Below are positions 44,898 through 57,590 of a stretch of 64,000 bases of DNA, one piece after another. The notes beneath the pieces were generated by a model. It worked only from the letters and a program-made list of their open reading frames with translations, had not been told where the DNA came from and made no database searches. The stretch lies in the NCBI GenBank assembly GCA_030765065.1, contig CM060988.1, positions 195,236,565 to 195,300,564 of the forward strand, written 5' to 3'. This DNA is from Deroplatys truncata (taxonomy: Eukaryota > Arthropoda > Insecta > Mantodea > Mantidae). Each line of letters begins with the position of its first letter. The first letter of the stretch is position 1. A program made the position numbers and the translations under genes.

Positions 44898-45112
44898 ATA
44901 CTTAGCCTGTGATCAAGTGGAATCAAAATTAATACTTAGGATATACTCAATGGTTTTAAGCTTTAACTTTATAACTTTTTAAGGTGATGGTGTCAACATG
45001 GGTCTAGTGAATTAAGCTAGTCATAAAAAATTAACAATTGTTACAATTCTATCCATAAACTTATGCGTTTGTGTAAGTATGTACTTCACAGATAACCATT
45101 AATATAGGATTG

Positions 45113-45118
45113 AATAAA
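45113..45118 (+). promoter_or_regulatory. poly(A) signal of the RING-H2 gene
   Basis: AATAAA about 215 bases after the stop, followed by a T-rich GATTTTGTTTATTTTTG stretch. The 3' UTR between is repeat-free. Confidence 0.6.
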
Positions 45119-45384
45119 CTGATTTTGTTTATTTTTGAAAATGCTGATGTTTTGAAATTAAGGGATTTCACAAAAGTAAATTGAGAACTGGTTTTAGAAT
45201 GTGTGTTTATTTGCATGCACAAGTCCTTAACTTCCTGTACTGGAGATTCTTATAGAATTTGTTAAAGTTGTTGCAACTGCAAGAACACTCTATTCATTTC
45301 ATGATGGAAGTAGGAGGAGGATTGTATTTGTCCTTCCTAGACATCAAAACAATCAGAGAACAGTAACACCTACCTTTTGGTATA

Positions 45385-46556
45385 CAGTGGAATCTCGTTA
45401 GCACATTCCTCATTAACACGTTTTCCCGTGTATTACGTTTAATTATAAAAGTCCCGGTACCAAATCACCAAATATAATAAATAATGTTTACTTAGTGCGT
45501 TTTCCCGGTCCCGCTTACTACGTTTGAAGTTTGACGTCCTCATTTGCTGTTTTGGCCAATCCTTGATCGGCACAGTGGGAGTAGGTGTTTAACACGTTCA
45601 TAGTTTGACGTCCTCATTTGCTACTTTGGTCAATCCTTGGTCACGGGGTGGAAATCGGGAGCCAATCACATACATGCATTTAAATATTTGTGTGACACGG
45701 TTTCTGTGGGCGGGAATGGCGGGATTGAGAATGCTTTACCTTGGCGTGGTAAACGCGGTAAACGCTAACGATAGTTTCTAATGTTGAGTGATGACCAAAC
45801 AACCGTAGATTGTATTTTAACTTTTCATTTACAATGAAAAAAAGAAAGTGTAGTAAATAACCAACAGTGAAAAACTGAAAATCCTTGATGTAATCACAAT
45901 CCAAATATAAAACATGTCGATATAGTGTGGAAGTTAAACATTCCTCCGTCAACCTTAAACACGATTGTTAGCAAACCTAAATTGATTGAAACTGCTTTTA
46001 AAGAAGGGAAAAATACTAAAAACTTTTCTCTTGGAAAATAGGATCAGAAGAGGACCGGAACGAAATTTGTTGCATGGAAACACCTCCGTATTCAAATCGT
46101 CTTGTATACACCAAAGATAATATCGTCTATTGTACTCGTAACATGATACACGCTCATAATTTTTTCTTTTTTAGCAGAAATTGTTATCATGTGTGTAATA
46201 AAACACACAGCAAAACCACTATTGCCGCTTCCACAATTTGCAATTTATTTTCTCAAAAACATTCATAATCTAAAAAATCCAAGTTGACCAAAATAAAAGC
46301 TTGAATTATTTATTCTCAGGCTTTGTGTATCCAAATCCATTTAAACATATTGAATTTAACATGGAAACGCAGATCGTATTCAGTATGAAATTGTACTCAA
46401 AATTCATTTAAATTGCCCATGGAGACGTAGTAATTATTAGATTTTTATTACCTATGTTCTTAAATTGCAGATTTTGCATTTTCGTTAACACGTTTTCCCG
46501 CCTATGACGTCCAAATCCTTAGGTCCCTGCAAAAACGTACTAAAGAGATTCTACTG
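45385..46556 (+). mobile_element. pogo-like element with retained DNA-binding remnant
   Basis: CAGTGGAATCTCGTTAGCAC at the left and GTACTAAAGAGATTCTACTG at the right are inverted repeats, flanked by TA (45,383-45,384; 46,557-46,558). A ~75-base segment (GTTTGACGTCCTCATTTGCT) is duplicated at about 45,528 and 45,604. The 1.17-kb length is short for an autonomous pogo, so it is an internally deleted copy. Confidence 0.8.
45830..46075 (+). pseudogene. pogo-type transposase N-terminal helix-turn-helix
   Basis: From about 45,910 the frame reads KHVDIVWKLNIPPSTLNTIV and then IETAFKEGKNTKNFSLG. This is the recognition-helix region of the Psq/CENP-B-like HTH that pogo transposases use to bind their TIRs. 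A preceding TVKxKLKILD-like piece is in another frame at about 45,870. The DDE catalytic domain is missing. Confidence 0.65.
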
Positions 46557-46558
46557 TA

Positions 46559-47080
46559 TACAGAAATCCAGCCGATACAGCCAAAACTACACTAAACCCT
46601 TAATTAAACAGACCTCCAATTAGAGGACTTTGGATTTAACAGATCGAATTTGACTAATGTAGCAAATGTGGTTGGGAGAAAGAAACCGTTAGCAAAAAAT
46701 TTGACTAGATTTTTTAAAAGGCAAAAGTTATTGTAATTTGGCAGATTGCAGTGTCTCTCATGGTTTACACACAGAACAACAGCACTTTCCCCACCACAGT
46801 TATGTGGAATTTAGAATGCATTCATAAAGCTTTGTGCAACTCACACCTTCAAGCATCAGTTTGGCACTGTTTTCTCTAGCGCATAGCAGTTTGAAACAAA
46901 AATCAGAATGTTAGCTAATGGTTGGAAACAGCTGTTAAATGGAATGGAAGGAGAAATCAATTTAAAGGTGATTGAAATTGCTGATGTTAATGAAAACCTG
47001 CTCAAGTGAAGCATGGATGAGGGTGATTCTCAGCCAGGAGGTGAGGATGGCAATGATGAGGAAGATCATGTCTGGTTCTA
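46559..47080. other. possible second pogo/Tigger-like remnant
   Basis: ACAGACCTCCAATTAGAGGA and GGATTTAACAGATCGAA at 46,610-46,650 resemble the AT-rich subterminal region of pogo/Tigger elements. 46,960-47,075 gives an acidic frame (MDEGDSQPGGEDGNDEED). No paired TIR was found. Confidence 0.3.
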
Positions 47081-47082
47081 TA

Positions 47083-47688
47083 TACGAAGGTCACGCAGTA
47101 AGTAATGCACCACATTTTTTTTTCAACAATTATTTATCGAACAAACTTACACACAAGTAAGAATGGTGTTTCTTCTACACTCCCTATTTTTCCACGTAAT
47201 TTCCTTCCCGATCCGTGGCCTTCCTCCACTGAGACACAAAGGCATGTCGGTACCACTCATTGTTCTGGTCACAAAGCCAAATCACCACTTTGTCATTCCC
47301 AAAATGTCTTCCACGAATGGCCCAAACAAGTAGAAGTCTGACGGAGCTAGTTCAGGGCTGTAGGGTGGATGGGGTAACACTGTCCAACCCTGTTTAGTGA
47401 AGTGTTCCGAAATCCTCAAACTTGTGTGAGGCCGAGCATTATTATGTTGAATCATATACCTGGGTTGTTATGGCGCCCAATTTGCTGGAAGCGCTTCTTG
47501 AGTTTGGTTAATGTATTCACATATACTTCAGAATTAATGGTGCTGCCTCTTAGCTTCACATCAGTGAGTATGACACCCTCAGAGTCCCAAAACACAGTGA
47601 TCATGACCTTACCAGCGAAAGCAGTTGCTTTTAATTTTTTCTTCTCTGGACAGTGAAGATGATGCCATTCCATCGAATGTTGTTATGT
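47083..47688 (-). mobile_element. truncated mariner with one TIR
   Basis: TACGAAGGTCACGCAGTAAG followed by TAATGC at 47,083 is a recognisable mariner TIR preceded by TA. The minus-strand transposase (47,673-47,452) reads ATAFAGKVMITVFWDSEGVI and STINSEVYVNTLTKLKKRFQ, then HNNPGI, a stop, and further shifted fragments. The N-terminal half and second TIR are gone, and the sequence meets a 0.85-kb repeat fragment at about 47,690. Confidence 0.8.
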
Positions 47689-47689
47689 T

Positions 47690-49745
47690 TCAGCCTCTTA
47701 AAATTTACCAGTTATGTAAAAGTCATTCAGAATAAAGAGGACTTCCCACAAAATTCAACATATACATTTCATTTCTGATGAAAATATCTTAAATATATGG
47801 TGTATTAATCAAAATCATTAGTCATTTTTGAAAAAGTAAAATTTTTGAAAAATGTTCCATGTAAAGGGTAGTTTGATGTTCGAGGATTTTCTTGTAAATC
47901 TTCCTGTTGCATCCTTGAAAGATGCTGAACTAAATACCAATTTTTCGTTTCTACTTTCTCTACTACGTATATAAGTAGGGGAAGTATTATATTCCACCAA
48001 AAAATTTCATACTGAGAGTTCACCAGAAATACATGTTTTGAGGCCCCCTGAATCCAAAAAAAGCATTTTTGGAAACATGTCCATCTGTGTGTCTGTCTGT
48101 GAACAGCATAACTCAGAAAAGAACAGTTGGATAAACACCAAACTTAGTATTTATGTTCAGTATCTTCCAGAGATGGGACACGTAGGTTTTCAAGAAAATC
48201 CCCCCACCCCAGATTACCCTTTACATGGAACATTTTTCGAAAAATTTTAATTTTCTCAGAAATGGCTGTAATGATTTTGATTAGAATATCATGTATTTAA
48301 GATACTTTCATGACAAATAAAATGTATATCTTGAATTTTCTGGGAATGTCTTCAAAAGTATTCTTCATTGTGAACGACTTTTGCATAACTGGTAAACCAT
48401 AAGAGATAGACAAAATTTTATTACACAAAAAATGTAGATCGCATTAAAATACACAATTTATGTCATATACATTCTTACTTTCTCTACTACGTATAGTAAG
48501 TAGGGGAAGTATTGTATTCCACCCAAAAATTCGATACCGAGATTTCACCGGAAATACATGTTTTGAGATCGCCTGAATCCAAAAAAAGCATTTTTGGAAA
48601 CATGTCTGTGTGTCTGTGAACAGCATAACTCCGAAACGAACAGTCGGATTAACACCAAACTTGGTATTTAGCTTCAGTATCTTCCAGAGATGCCACATGA
48701 AGGTTTCAAGAAAATCCCCCCCACCCCAGACTACCCTTTACATGGAACATTTTTCAAAAATTTTAATTTTCTCAAAAATGACTAACGATTTTGATTAAAA
48801 TATCATATCTTTAAGATATTGTCATGACAAATGAAATGTATATCTCGAATTTTCTGGGAATGTCTCCATAAGTATTCATTGTGAACGACTTTTGCATAAC
48901 TGGTAAACCATAAGAGATAGACAAAATTTTACTACACAAAAAATGTAGATCGCATTAAAATACGCAATTTATGTCATATACAGTTTTTTTGTTGAGTGAG
49001 CTGTTTTTGAGATATTGCTTGTTATTCCCTTAAATTTTCCAATACTTATACTTTTTCTCATATTCGTTATTCTTTTTTTTTTATGTCCTGGACATGCAAA
49101 GAGAATGGAATGTGCCACATAGCAACCAGCGCTTAAAATATTTGACTCGCTTAAAATCTACCATATTCCCCTTGCATCTGTAAGAAAATTAGCAATAAGA
49201 TTGACATCTCGATATCTCGATTAACATGAAGCATATGGAGAATAAGCGTTTGTAAACATAGTTTGTACAAGAGTAGAGAAAGCCATGTGAGTGTAACACA
49301 TCAGATTTTTCTCAAATGGGAATTCGTTATTCATTTTTTTTTATATCCTGGACATGCAAAGAGAATGGAATGTGCCACATAGCAACCAGCTCTTAAAACA
49401 TTTGACTATCGCTTAAAACCTACCATATTCCCCTTGCATCTACAAGAAAATTAGCAATAAGATTGACATCTCGATATCCCGATTAACATGAAGCATATGG
49501 AGAATAAGCGTTTGTAAACATAGTTTGTAAAAGAGTAGAGAAAGTCATGTGAGTGTAACACATCAGATTTTTGAGGTATGTTGTTCACAGATACATATAT
49601 GTATGGACCTTTTTCTAATAATGCAATTTTGGATTTGGTGTCCTGAAAACCTGTTTTTCTGGTAAAGACTCAACACTGAATTTTTGGGAGGAATATAATA
49701 CTTCCTCTACTTACTGTAAGCACATAACAGAGAAAGTAAAAAATT
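47690..49745. repeat. complex cluster of 0.85-kb repeat copies in both orientations
   Basis: Five pieces: forward partial 47,690-47,950; reverse partial 47,951-48,472; reverse full copy about 48,474-49,304; reverse 3'-side partial 49,310-49,566 (joined at CTCAAATGGGAATTC); and a forward diverged end 49,575-49,740 ending AACAGAGAAAGTAAAAAA. The full copy has intact ends. The cluster shows repeated self-insertion and tandem truncation. Confidence 0.8.
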
Positions 49746-50514
49746 GAAAATTGGAAGAAACATTTTGGTTACAGCTTTATTATATGTAGAGATTATAAAT
49801 CTGATAAAACTGCATGATATGTAATATGTGTATACACTGAAGTTTTTAAGTACTGTTTACACAATTGGAAACATGCATGGAAATTTAAATATGCCCTTAT
49901 ATGAGCTATTCTGAATGAAAGTTTCACATAGAATTAAAAAATAATATCAGTAAGAGGGTGTCTACTGATACTGGAAAAATTGGATGAAATATCTATATAG
50001 CATTGATTGGTTTTTAGAAGATCTTGTTAATGAAATAACCATTTTTAAATGTTATTGTTTTGCATGATTTCTATTGTTTCATAATTTTTCATCTTGTGTA
50101 AAAATGACAAACATTTGAATAATATTTAACCCCTAACTTTTTTTACTGGCTATACAACATTTCCAGAATTTTAAAGATTGTTGCAGGGGTTGGCAGCTAG
50201 GATTAGAAATAGAAAATCTGCTGATATTTCTTTCCCACTTCTATAAATAGCAGTGAATTTTTGGTCCATTATTATGACTAGCTAGGGAGTTCATGAAATT
50301 ACAGTTCTAAGAAGTAATCAGGAGAAATCAGGAATCAGCATAAAAATAATCTTATACATCATTGCACAATAATTTTATACATACAGAGAGTAAATTTAAT
50401 TAAATCGCCATTCGAGATTTAAAATGCCAGCCGTGCAACATTTTCTTTTTACTCTATTTTATTTTACATTGCTTTAACTCCTTGGTCATATTACGACGGA
50501 TCTGTTGGTGGATA
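49746..50514. other. unassigned AT-rich stretch
   Basis: Nothing was recognised. Confidence 0.35.
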
Positions 50515-52572
50515 ACTCTTAGTTAGCCTTCTAGGTCTCATCCCTGTAACGATCTGCTCCGTCACGTGCCACAGAGGCCCTAGCGCATAGCTACCGAATC
50601 TTCTGTTTCATGCCATGCAGACGGCATTAGGGTGCCGTCCAGTCTAACCGCCGCTCCCCATATAAAGGCAGACGTTAGCCTTCTAGGTCTCACACTTCGC
50701 TTCGAGACTCCGCCGAGGCAACATCTCTACACTCGCCGAGATCGCCGAAATGGTGAAGAGAAGGAAACGCCTTGCCGCTGCTGCTTCTCCGGCCACCGCT
50801 CAGGAGCCCAGCGCTCTCCGGCCGCAGACCCCGCCGACTCGCCGGGAAGGCTGCTTCGCCGTCACCGCTGACCGGGCGCAGCTACGCTTCTGCTGCTGCT
50901 TCACCCGGTCGCAGCATTGCAACGCCTGAACCTGTTGCCTCCGGCTCTGCTTCTCAGGGCTGCACGACGCCACCGACTACCGCCGGCTTACCACCCTTGG
51001 TGAGCCCGATGTCACCGCCGACGCACCCTCCGGCAGATGGCCGCCACAGTGTAGTCATCTGTGGAGTAGCGAGGGACCTGCCAGTACACTTCGTGCTGGA
51101 TGCCGCAAGACACCACTGGCACTCGGCAATTCGGGCATCCCGAATTTCCTCAAATCGAGGGCCAACACCGCTGGTTCGCCTCCACCTCGGTTCCGCCGCG
51201 GACGCTCAGGCGGCCTTGGGGTCGAGCCTGCCTCTGCTGGGGCAGTGCTTGCGCATCGAGGCCAGTAGGAGTCAACGCCCGGTACCCTGCAGCCGCTGTT
51301 GTGTCTTCGGTCACACAGCGGAGGCATGCGTCGCTGCACCTCGGTGCCATTACTGCGGGGCAGGTTGCCTCACGGTAAACTGCACAGCCCACGACCTTCG
51401 CCGACGTCGCCGATACTGCGCCACCTGTTCCGGGCGCACACACTACACAGGGCAGGCTCAGTGCCCCCTGTACCCCCGGAAACAACAACCAACTGGGTCA
51501 ACTACACTGACGTCAACTCTACAGCCTCCGCAGACCCCCCCCCCGTGGGGCTGAGCCTCCACGGACGGTTCCTGACTCCTCGCATCCACAAGCAGAATTA
51601 CAGGCCACTCTGTCTGCTATGCAGGCCACACTTAAGGACTTCAAGACCACCTTCAACGACTTCAACTCTCGCCTGGCTGAGCTACGCTGCGCAACCAACA
51701 CACGCCTTGCGGCAGTTGAGGCCAAGCAGCGGACCTCGGCCAGGGCAATCTTAGCCCTCTCGAGACAGATCACGGGCCTCCAAGGTGATGACGGGATCCT
51801 CGCATCGGTCCAGCGCAAGCGTCGGACGACGCCGACACTGACCCCGATGACCAGCCGACACGTCTTGGAGCACTTCAGGCACAATTGATGCAGCTTCGAG
51901 ATCTTCAAACCAAATCAGATGGATTCATCCACACCTGCAGGGTACAACTGGACACCACTCTATAAAGTTTGGGGACTACATGTTCCATCTGGACAAACTC
52001 CGCACCTCAATACAGCGAATGATCAGGGACGAGCACCACTTAGGCAGGGAGCTTCATCAGCCAGTCGCAGATTCCTCGGACCGGCCGGACGCAGCAACCA
52101 GAGGCCGCAACAGACACAGAAAGAACTTCTAAGCAAGACTGCACTACACTTCGCGGGGGCATACTGGCCATCGTCTAGCTTGCCTACCGCCACTCCTTCC
52201 CTCTCTTACTTTTCCTTATATCTCACCCTTGAATTTCCATGGCCGCAACCTGGGAACTGCGGCAACTCTTCACTCCTGAATTCCCAAGGGCGCAAGCAGG
52301 GCCTCGGTCATGCTTGCGTCCTGGCACCTTACCTCCTGGCTTAGGCCCTAGTGGCCGGCCAATATTTCCTTACCATGAATCCGCCGGTGCAACAGCGGTA
52401 CGGCCACATTATCACCCCGAATTCCTCTTTTTCCTTCTTCCATATTTTCCGTCCGGTGGAGGAGTTTTTAGTGGGTATGCCGACTATTGGTGAGTCCCAC
52501 ACTCTCAGTCCCGACTCCCATCAGGGCTGGGGTAAGTGATTAAATCATTTTCGCCTCCACTCGAAAAAAAAA
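50515..52572 (+). mobile_element. ORF1-only non-LTR element (half-LINE)
   Basis: A 5' repeat unit with a TATA-like CCATATAAAGGCAGACG (about 50,658), a degenerate but complete ORF1 (50,750-52,132), about 430 bases of 3' UTR and an A-tail (CTCGAAAAAAAAAC, 52,561-52,572). No endonuclease or RT sequence is present, although both ends of the element are. GC is about 60 percent in ORF1 against about 33 percent nearby. Confidence 0.75.
50750..52132 (+). pseudogene. LINE ORF1 (gag-like) with zinc knuckles and coiled coil
   Basis: It starts MVKRRKRLAAAASPATAQEP at ATG 50,750. After a frameshift near 50,845 a long frame runs to 51,554. That frame has a PRE_C2HC-like region (HSVVICGVARDLPVHFVLDA, RLHLGSAADAQAALGS) and Cys/His clusters: CSRCCVFGHTAEAC (CCHC), CHYCGAGCLTVNC and CATCSGRTHYTGQAQC. 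After a second shift near 51,540 a coiled coil follows (FKTTFNDFNSRLAELRCATN, 51,619-51,888). Two more shifts lead to a tail ending RGRNRHRKNF and TAA. Such proteins bind the element RNA into particles. Arrangement fits I/Jockey/R1-type ORF1. Confidence 0.75.
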
Positions 52573-53460
52573 CTAGGTCTCATCCCTGTAGCCGCCTGAA
52601 TCATGCCGTGCAGATGATATTAGGGTGCCGTCCAGTCTAACCGCCGCTCCCCATATAAAGGCAGACGTTAGCCTTCTAGGTCTCATCCCTGTAGCCACCT
52701 GCTTCATGCCGTGCAGATGATATTAGGGTGCCGTCCAGTCTAACCGCCGCTCCCCATATAAAGGCAGACGTTAGCCTTCTAGGTCTCATCCCTGTAGCCT
52801 CCTGCTTCATGCCGTGCAGATGATATTAGGGTGCCGTCCAGTCTAACCGCCGCTCCCCATATAAAGGCAGACGTTAGCCTTCTAGGTCTCATCCCTGTAG
52901 CCTCCTGCTTCATGCCGTGCAGATGATATTAGGGTGCCGTCCAGTCTAACCGCCGCTCCCCATATAAAGGCAGACGTTAGCCTTCTAGGTCTCATCCCTG
53001 TAACCACCTGTTTCATGCCGTGCAGACGACATTAGGGTGCCGTCCAGTCCAACCGCCGCCCTCACACAGAAAGGGGGACAGTTAGTCTTCTAAGTCTCAT
53101 CCCTGTAACCATCTGCTTCATGCCGTGCAGATAGCATTAGGGTGCCGTCCAGTCTAACCGCCGCTCCCCATATAAAGGCAGACGTTAGCCGTCTAGGTCT
53201 CATCCCTGTAGCCACCTGCTTCATGCCGTGCAGATGATATTAGGGTGCCGTCCAGTCTAACCGCCGCTCCCCATATAAAGGCAGACGTTAGCCGTCTAGG
53301 TCTCATCCCTGTAGCCACCTGCTTCATGCCGTGCAGATGGCATCACTGTGCCGTCCAGTCTAACCGCCGCCCTCGCACACAGAAAGGCGGACAGTTAGCC
53401 TTCTAGGTCTCATCACTGTAACCACCTGCTTCATGCCGCGCAGATGGCGTTAGGGTGCCT
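52573..53460 (+). repeat. array of ~103-bp promoter-like units, about nine copies
   Basis: The phrase TTAGGGTGCCGTCCAGTCTA recurs at 52,620, 52,723, 52,826, 52,929, 53,032, 53,137 and 53,240, with two diverged units after that. Spacing is 103 (once 105). Five of the units carry CCATATAAAGGCAGACGTTA. The unit is the same as the 5' end of the ORF1-only LINE at 50,515-50,700, so this is a 5' UTR repeat array. It starts directly at the A-tail of the LINE. Confidence 0.9.
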
Positions 53461-53529
53461 TACATTGTAGATAGATGGCATAGCATTTGCTATTACCACT
53501 TATTTTTCATTTTACTATTGTTTTATACT

Positions 53530-53700
53530 TAAGGTGGAACTTTGGGTCGTGGTATTAAATATCCAATTCGGTATTTACCTTGGCGACTGAGGAAAACCAC
53601 GAGAAAACCTCAGGCAGTTTGGTCGGTCCACGGGATTTGAACACGGAACCTCCCAAATGTGGGCCACAGACGTTGTCACCTGAGTCATCATCCCGCTCGG
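53530..53700 (-). mobile_element. tRNA-derived SINE, family 1
   Basis: The minus strand carries the B box GGTTCCGTGTTCAAATCCC. The + strand reads GGTGGAACTTTGGGTCGTGG, as in 32,880-33,060. Confidence 0.65.
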
Positions 53701-54472
53701 TCGTAGTATGGTGCTAGTAATAAACACAGCTTCAAATTACGGCTGTGAAAACAAGTAAAGATGTAAAGCTAGCCATAACACGCATTTGAATACTACTGCA
53801 GAACTCGAAGCAGTACTCAAATTTTGTGAAAACTTACATTGGAATTTTAAACTTTCAATACAGTAGACACCCTGAATAAGCAAAATAACTCTTAATAGCA
53901 TTAAATTACAATTTAATTTGAAGAGGTGACGAGGCAATAACGCATCCTTATCGGTCTGGCGTCACCATCTATATTGGTGCTATTAGCTCAAAGATAAACC
54001 AGATGATATTTGAAATGGAGACACTGTGTTTATTTCAGTTTTATTTCAGTGTATGGTGTTCTTTGTGTAGCATAATTATCAGAACGTTTACATTTCATGA
54101 TCAACGTGAATTCCGATCACAAATCGCATATAATACCTCCGTGCGCCAATACATCCCATACCTCTTGCAAGCTCTGTATTCACATGCAAAAACAGATCTA
54201 AAATTGGAAAGAAAATGATATCCCAGAGAAATCTACAATGTATTGTGAGGATCATTTTGATGCAAGTTAAAAGTAATCTAACTTGTTTCTTTGTTTTTAT
54301 GCTTGATTTTTTTTTCTAATGTCAAGACATTGAAATCATACATTGTCCCTTTTAACCTCTTTAAGAACTACATATAACGTTTCAGATGATTTTATAAAAG
54401 ATGATAATGAATACAATATTACCCAAAAAAACCTATCTTTTCACGAGCCAAATTAAAACCATGAGGTCAAAA
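53701..54472. other. unassigned
   Basis: Several short frames, none with a recognisable domain or splice context. Confidence 0.35.
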
Positions 54473-55805
54473 TCTGATGAGTTTCTCTCACATGACTTAC
54501 TCTACTCTTGTACAAACTATTTTTACAAACGCTTATTCTCCATCTACTTCATGTTAATCGAGATAAACATTTGCAGACTATCTTATTGCTAATTTTCCTG
54601 TAGGTGCAAAGGGAATATGGTAGGCTTTAAGCGACAGTCAAATGTTTTAAGAGCTGGTTGCTATGTGGAGCATTCCATTCTCTTTGCATGTCACAACAAA
54701 TAAGGAATATCTCGGAAATAGTGCACTGCAAAAAATAAAAATAACATAAATTGTGTTTAATGAGCTCTACAATTTTTGTATTGAAACATTTTGTCTATCT
54801 GTTATGGTTTACCAGTTATGCAAAAGCCATTCAGAAAGTTGACTTTTGGGGACATTTCCAGAAAATTCAAAACATACATTTTATTTGTCAGGAAAATGTC
54901 TTCAATATATGGTATTTTAATTAAAATCACTAGAGCCATTTTTGAGAAAATAAAAAACTTCGAAAAATGTTCCATGCAAAGGGGATCTTGGGGTGGGGAT
55001 TTTCTTGAAAATCTTGTGTTGCATGATTGAAAGATACTGAACCTAAATACCAGTTTGGTATTTATGCTACTTTTCGATTTTGGGTTTTGTTGTTAACAGA
55101 CACACACGGGCCTTTTTTCTAAAAATGATTTTTCTGGATGTATTTCCGTGAAATCTCGTTATGGGATTTTTGGGTGGAATGCAATACTTCCCCTACTTAC
55201 TATATGTAATAAGTAAAAAACGAATAACGAATTCTCATTTGAGAAAAAGTATAAGTATTAGAAATAACAAGGAATATCTCGGAAATGGTTCACTCGACAA
55301 AAAAAAGTGTATATGACAAATTGTGTGTTTTAACGAGATCTACATTTTTTGTGTAGTAAAATTTTGTCTATCTCTTACGGTGTACCAATTATATCAAAGT
55401 CATTCAGAATGAAGAGGACACTTGGGGACATAACCCAGAAAATTCAAGATATACATTTTATTTGCCATGAAAATATCTTAAACATGTGATATTTTAATAA
55501 AAATCGTTAGAACCATTTTTGAGAAAATCAGAATATTCGAAAGTGTTCCATGTAAAGGATAGTTTGGGGTGGGGAGGATTTTCTTGAAAATCTTCGTGTC
55601 GCATCCTTGGAAGATACCAAACTCGAATACCAAGTTTGGTATTTATCAGACTTTTCGTTTTTGAGTTTGCTATTCACAGATAAACATACACACGGACATA
55701 TTTCCAAAAATGCTTTATTTGGATTCAGGGCACCTCGAAACATATATTTCCGGTGAAATCTCGGTTTCGAATTTTTGGGTAGAATGCAATACTTCACCAG
55801 CTTAC
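54473..55805 (+). repeat. 0.85-kb repeat, diverged copy plus a tandem partial unit
   Basis: It starts TCTGATGAGTTTCTCTCACA at 54,473 after an A-run. The first 3' end is near 55,215 (ATATGTAATAAGTAAAAA). The second unit begins at the same internal junction used elsewhere (GAATAACGAATTCTCATTTG) and decays near 55,805. More diverged than 20,497-24,494. Confidence 0.8.
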
Positions 55806-56266
55806 TACTAAAGAAAAATCAAAGCATTGGATGATTCTATGCTAAACAATTAACGCTTCTAGTTACTACCATTATCATTATTACCAACTTAATGTAACAA
55901 AATAAAACCTTATTGATTTATTTGCTTTTTTCATGTTATCCTTACGCCATAACTAAAGGTGCCTTGGAGCTTTTTAACTGTTACATTTGTGTTTGACAGT
56001 GTCAAGAAGTTGCAGTTATTTTCATTTTCTCTCATCCCTGTGGTGTGCTATGTGTATGAAACACAAATTAAGAGACTACAAATCTGCCAGTTTAATGAAA
56101 ATAAAAAAAACAGTTTTAAGCCAGATGTTTGATATAATACTTCTTGCAAATGAGAAATACGATTACTACACTTCACTATTAGCTTTCACCCATCTTAGTT
56201 TTTCAACAAAGGTAAGCATTAGGTTTGTTACAACTTACGCAAACTTGCATAATCGGGTGTTTAATA
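55806..56266. other. unassigned
   Basis: AT-rich, nothing recognised. Confidence 0.35.
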
Positions 56267-57050
56267 CACTGGTGTGCAAAACGTAAGGACGAGATGGGTA
56301 AAGTAACATAATAAATGGAAGTAGATGAAGGTGCGGGAGGTTCTCACACGTATGGTCATCGCAGCCTTCGGATCCCCAAGCGGCGACCTTTGTGCAGTAG
56401 CCAAACACTTGTTCCCTACCCTCCCTAACCGCAAGCACCATAAAATCTTAGTGACATCCATGTGCATATGCGCGTTGTTGCCAAAATTAAAAATAGTATT
56501 TAAAAGCAAAACTTTGCAGGTGATTTCCACATGTACAGAATACAATCATGCAGTTTGTCTGCTTGCTTTACACACAAAATAACTATGTAAATAACTATGA
56601 ATCGCATAGTAATTACATTTAAGTTGCAAACGCTTTAAAATATAACTGAACTAATGAATGATCTGAACTAATATACTGCGCTACAAGAATAGAAATGCAT
56701 GTTAACATATCCGAGAGAAACTTAGAAACATGTTCCGAATAAACTATACATTGTTGGACTATCATTAAATAATTAAAATACATAAATATTAATTTATTTT
56801 GAAAGGAACTCTTACTCCCAAATCAAAGCATCATTTTTGATTATGCTGTGCGCGGAGCTATGGTAAAAAGTTTTTTATCACTTGTATCACAACAATGTTT
56901 TATTAATATAAAGCTAATACAAGAAGTTATGTATTGTTTAAGGTGTAAGATTTATAAGCATGACATCTTCTGTTTACTTAAATGAATAGCTTTATTATAA
57001 AATGCAGGATAAGTAAAAATACGAAGGCAAAAGAAAGAAAATAAAAAAAA

Positions 57051-57590
57051 ATCTTATGTATTATATTCACAAGATTATCTCTACTCACTCTTCTACAAAC
57101 TACTTTCACAAAAGCTTATTCTATCTACTTCTTAAATAATAAGATAAAATTTCATTGCACATATCGTTGTAAATATAAGGATACATAGGCTAAAGCGATA
57201 GTCAGATTTTTAAAATACAGATGACTATATGATGACTTTGAAATTCCATGCTCTTAGCATGACCACGAGGAAAATACAAACAGAGACTTCCAACTTGTAT
57301 TTCAAAATTCAAACCAACAACAAAAAATTTCTCGGAAATGGTTAACACAATTTGACCTAAAATTTGTCCTTTACCGAGATTGCATTTTACGCAGAGTAAG
57401 ATTTTGTCTCTCTCTTAGAATTTACCAGTAATACAACAAGTTGAGAACGAGGAAAATTTTACAAGTTATTCCCAGAATATAAAATTCATGATACAAATTT
57501 TATTTTTCCTGCAAATATCTTAAACTTGCGGTATTTTACTAAAAATCGTTAAGCTGTTTTTGAGAAATTCAAAACAATAACAAACATTTT
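57051..57590 (+). repeat. old, diverged 0.85-kb repeat, truncated
   Basis: TCTTATGTATTATATTCACA, then CTCTTCTACAAACTACTTTC, follow the consensus order, as do GTTAACACAATTTGACC-like and TTTACCAGTAATACAA-like blocks. It stops before the CA microsatellite. Confidence 0.6.

Noticed and set aside
51055..51488. Minus-strand frames over the LINE ORF1
   Set aside because: Shadows of the GC-rich ORF1; the zinc clusters are only on the + strand.
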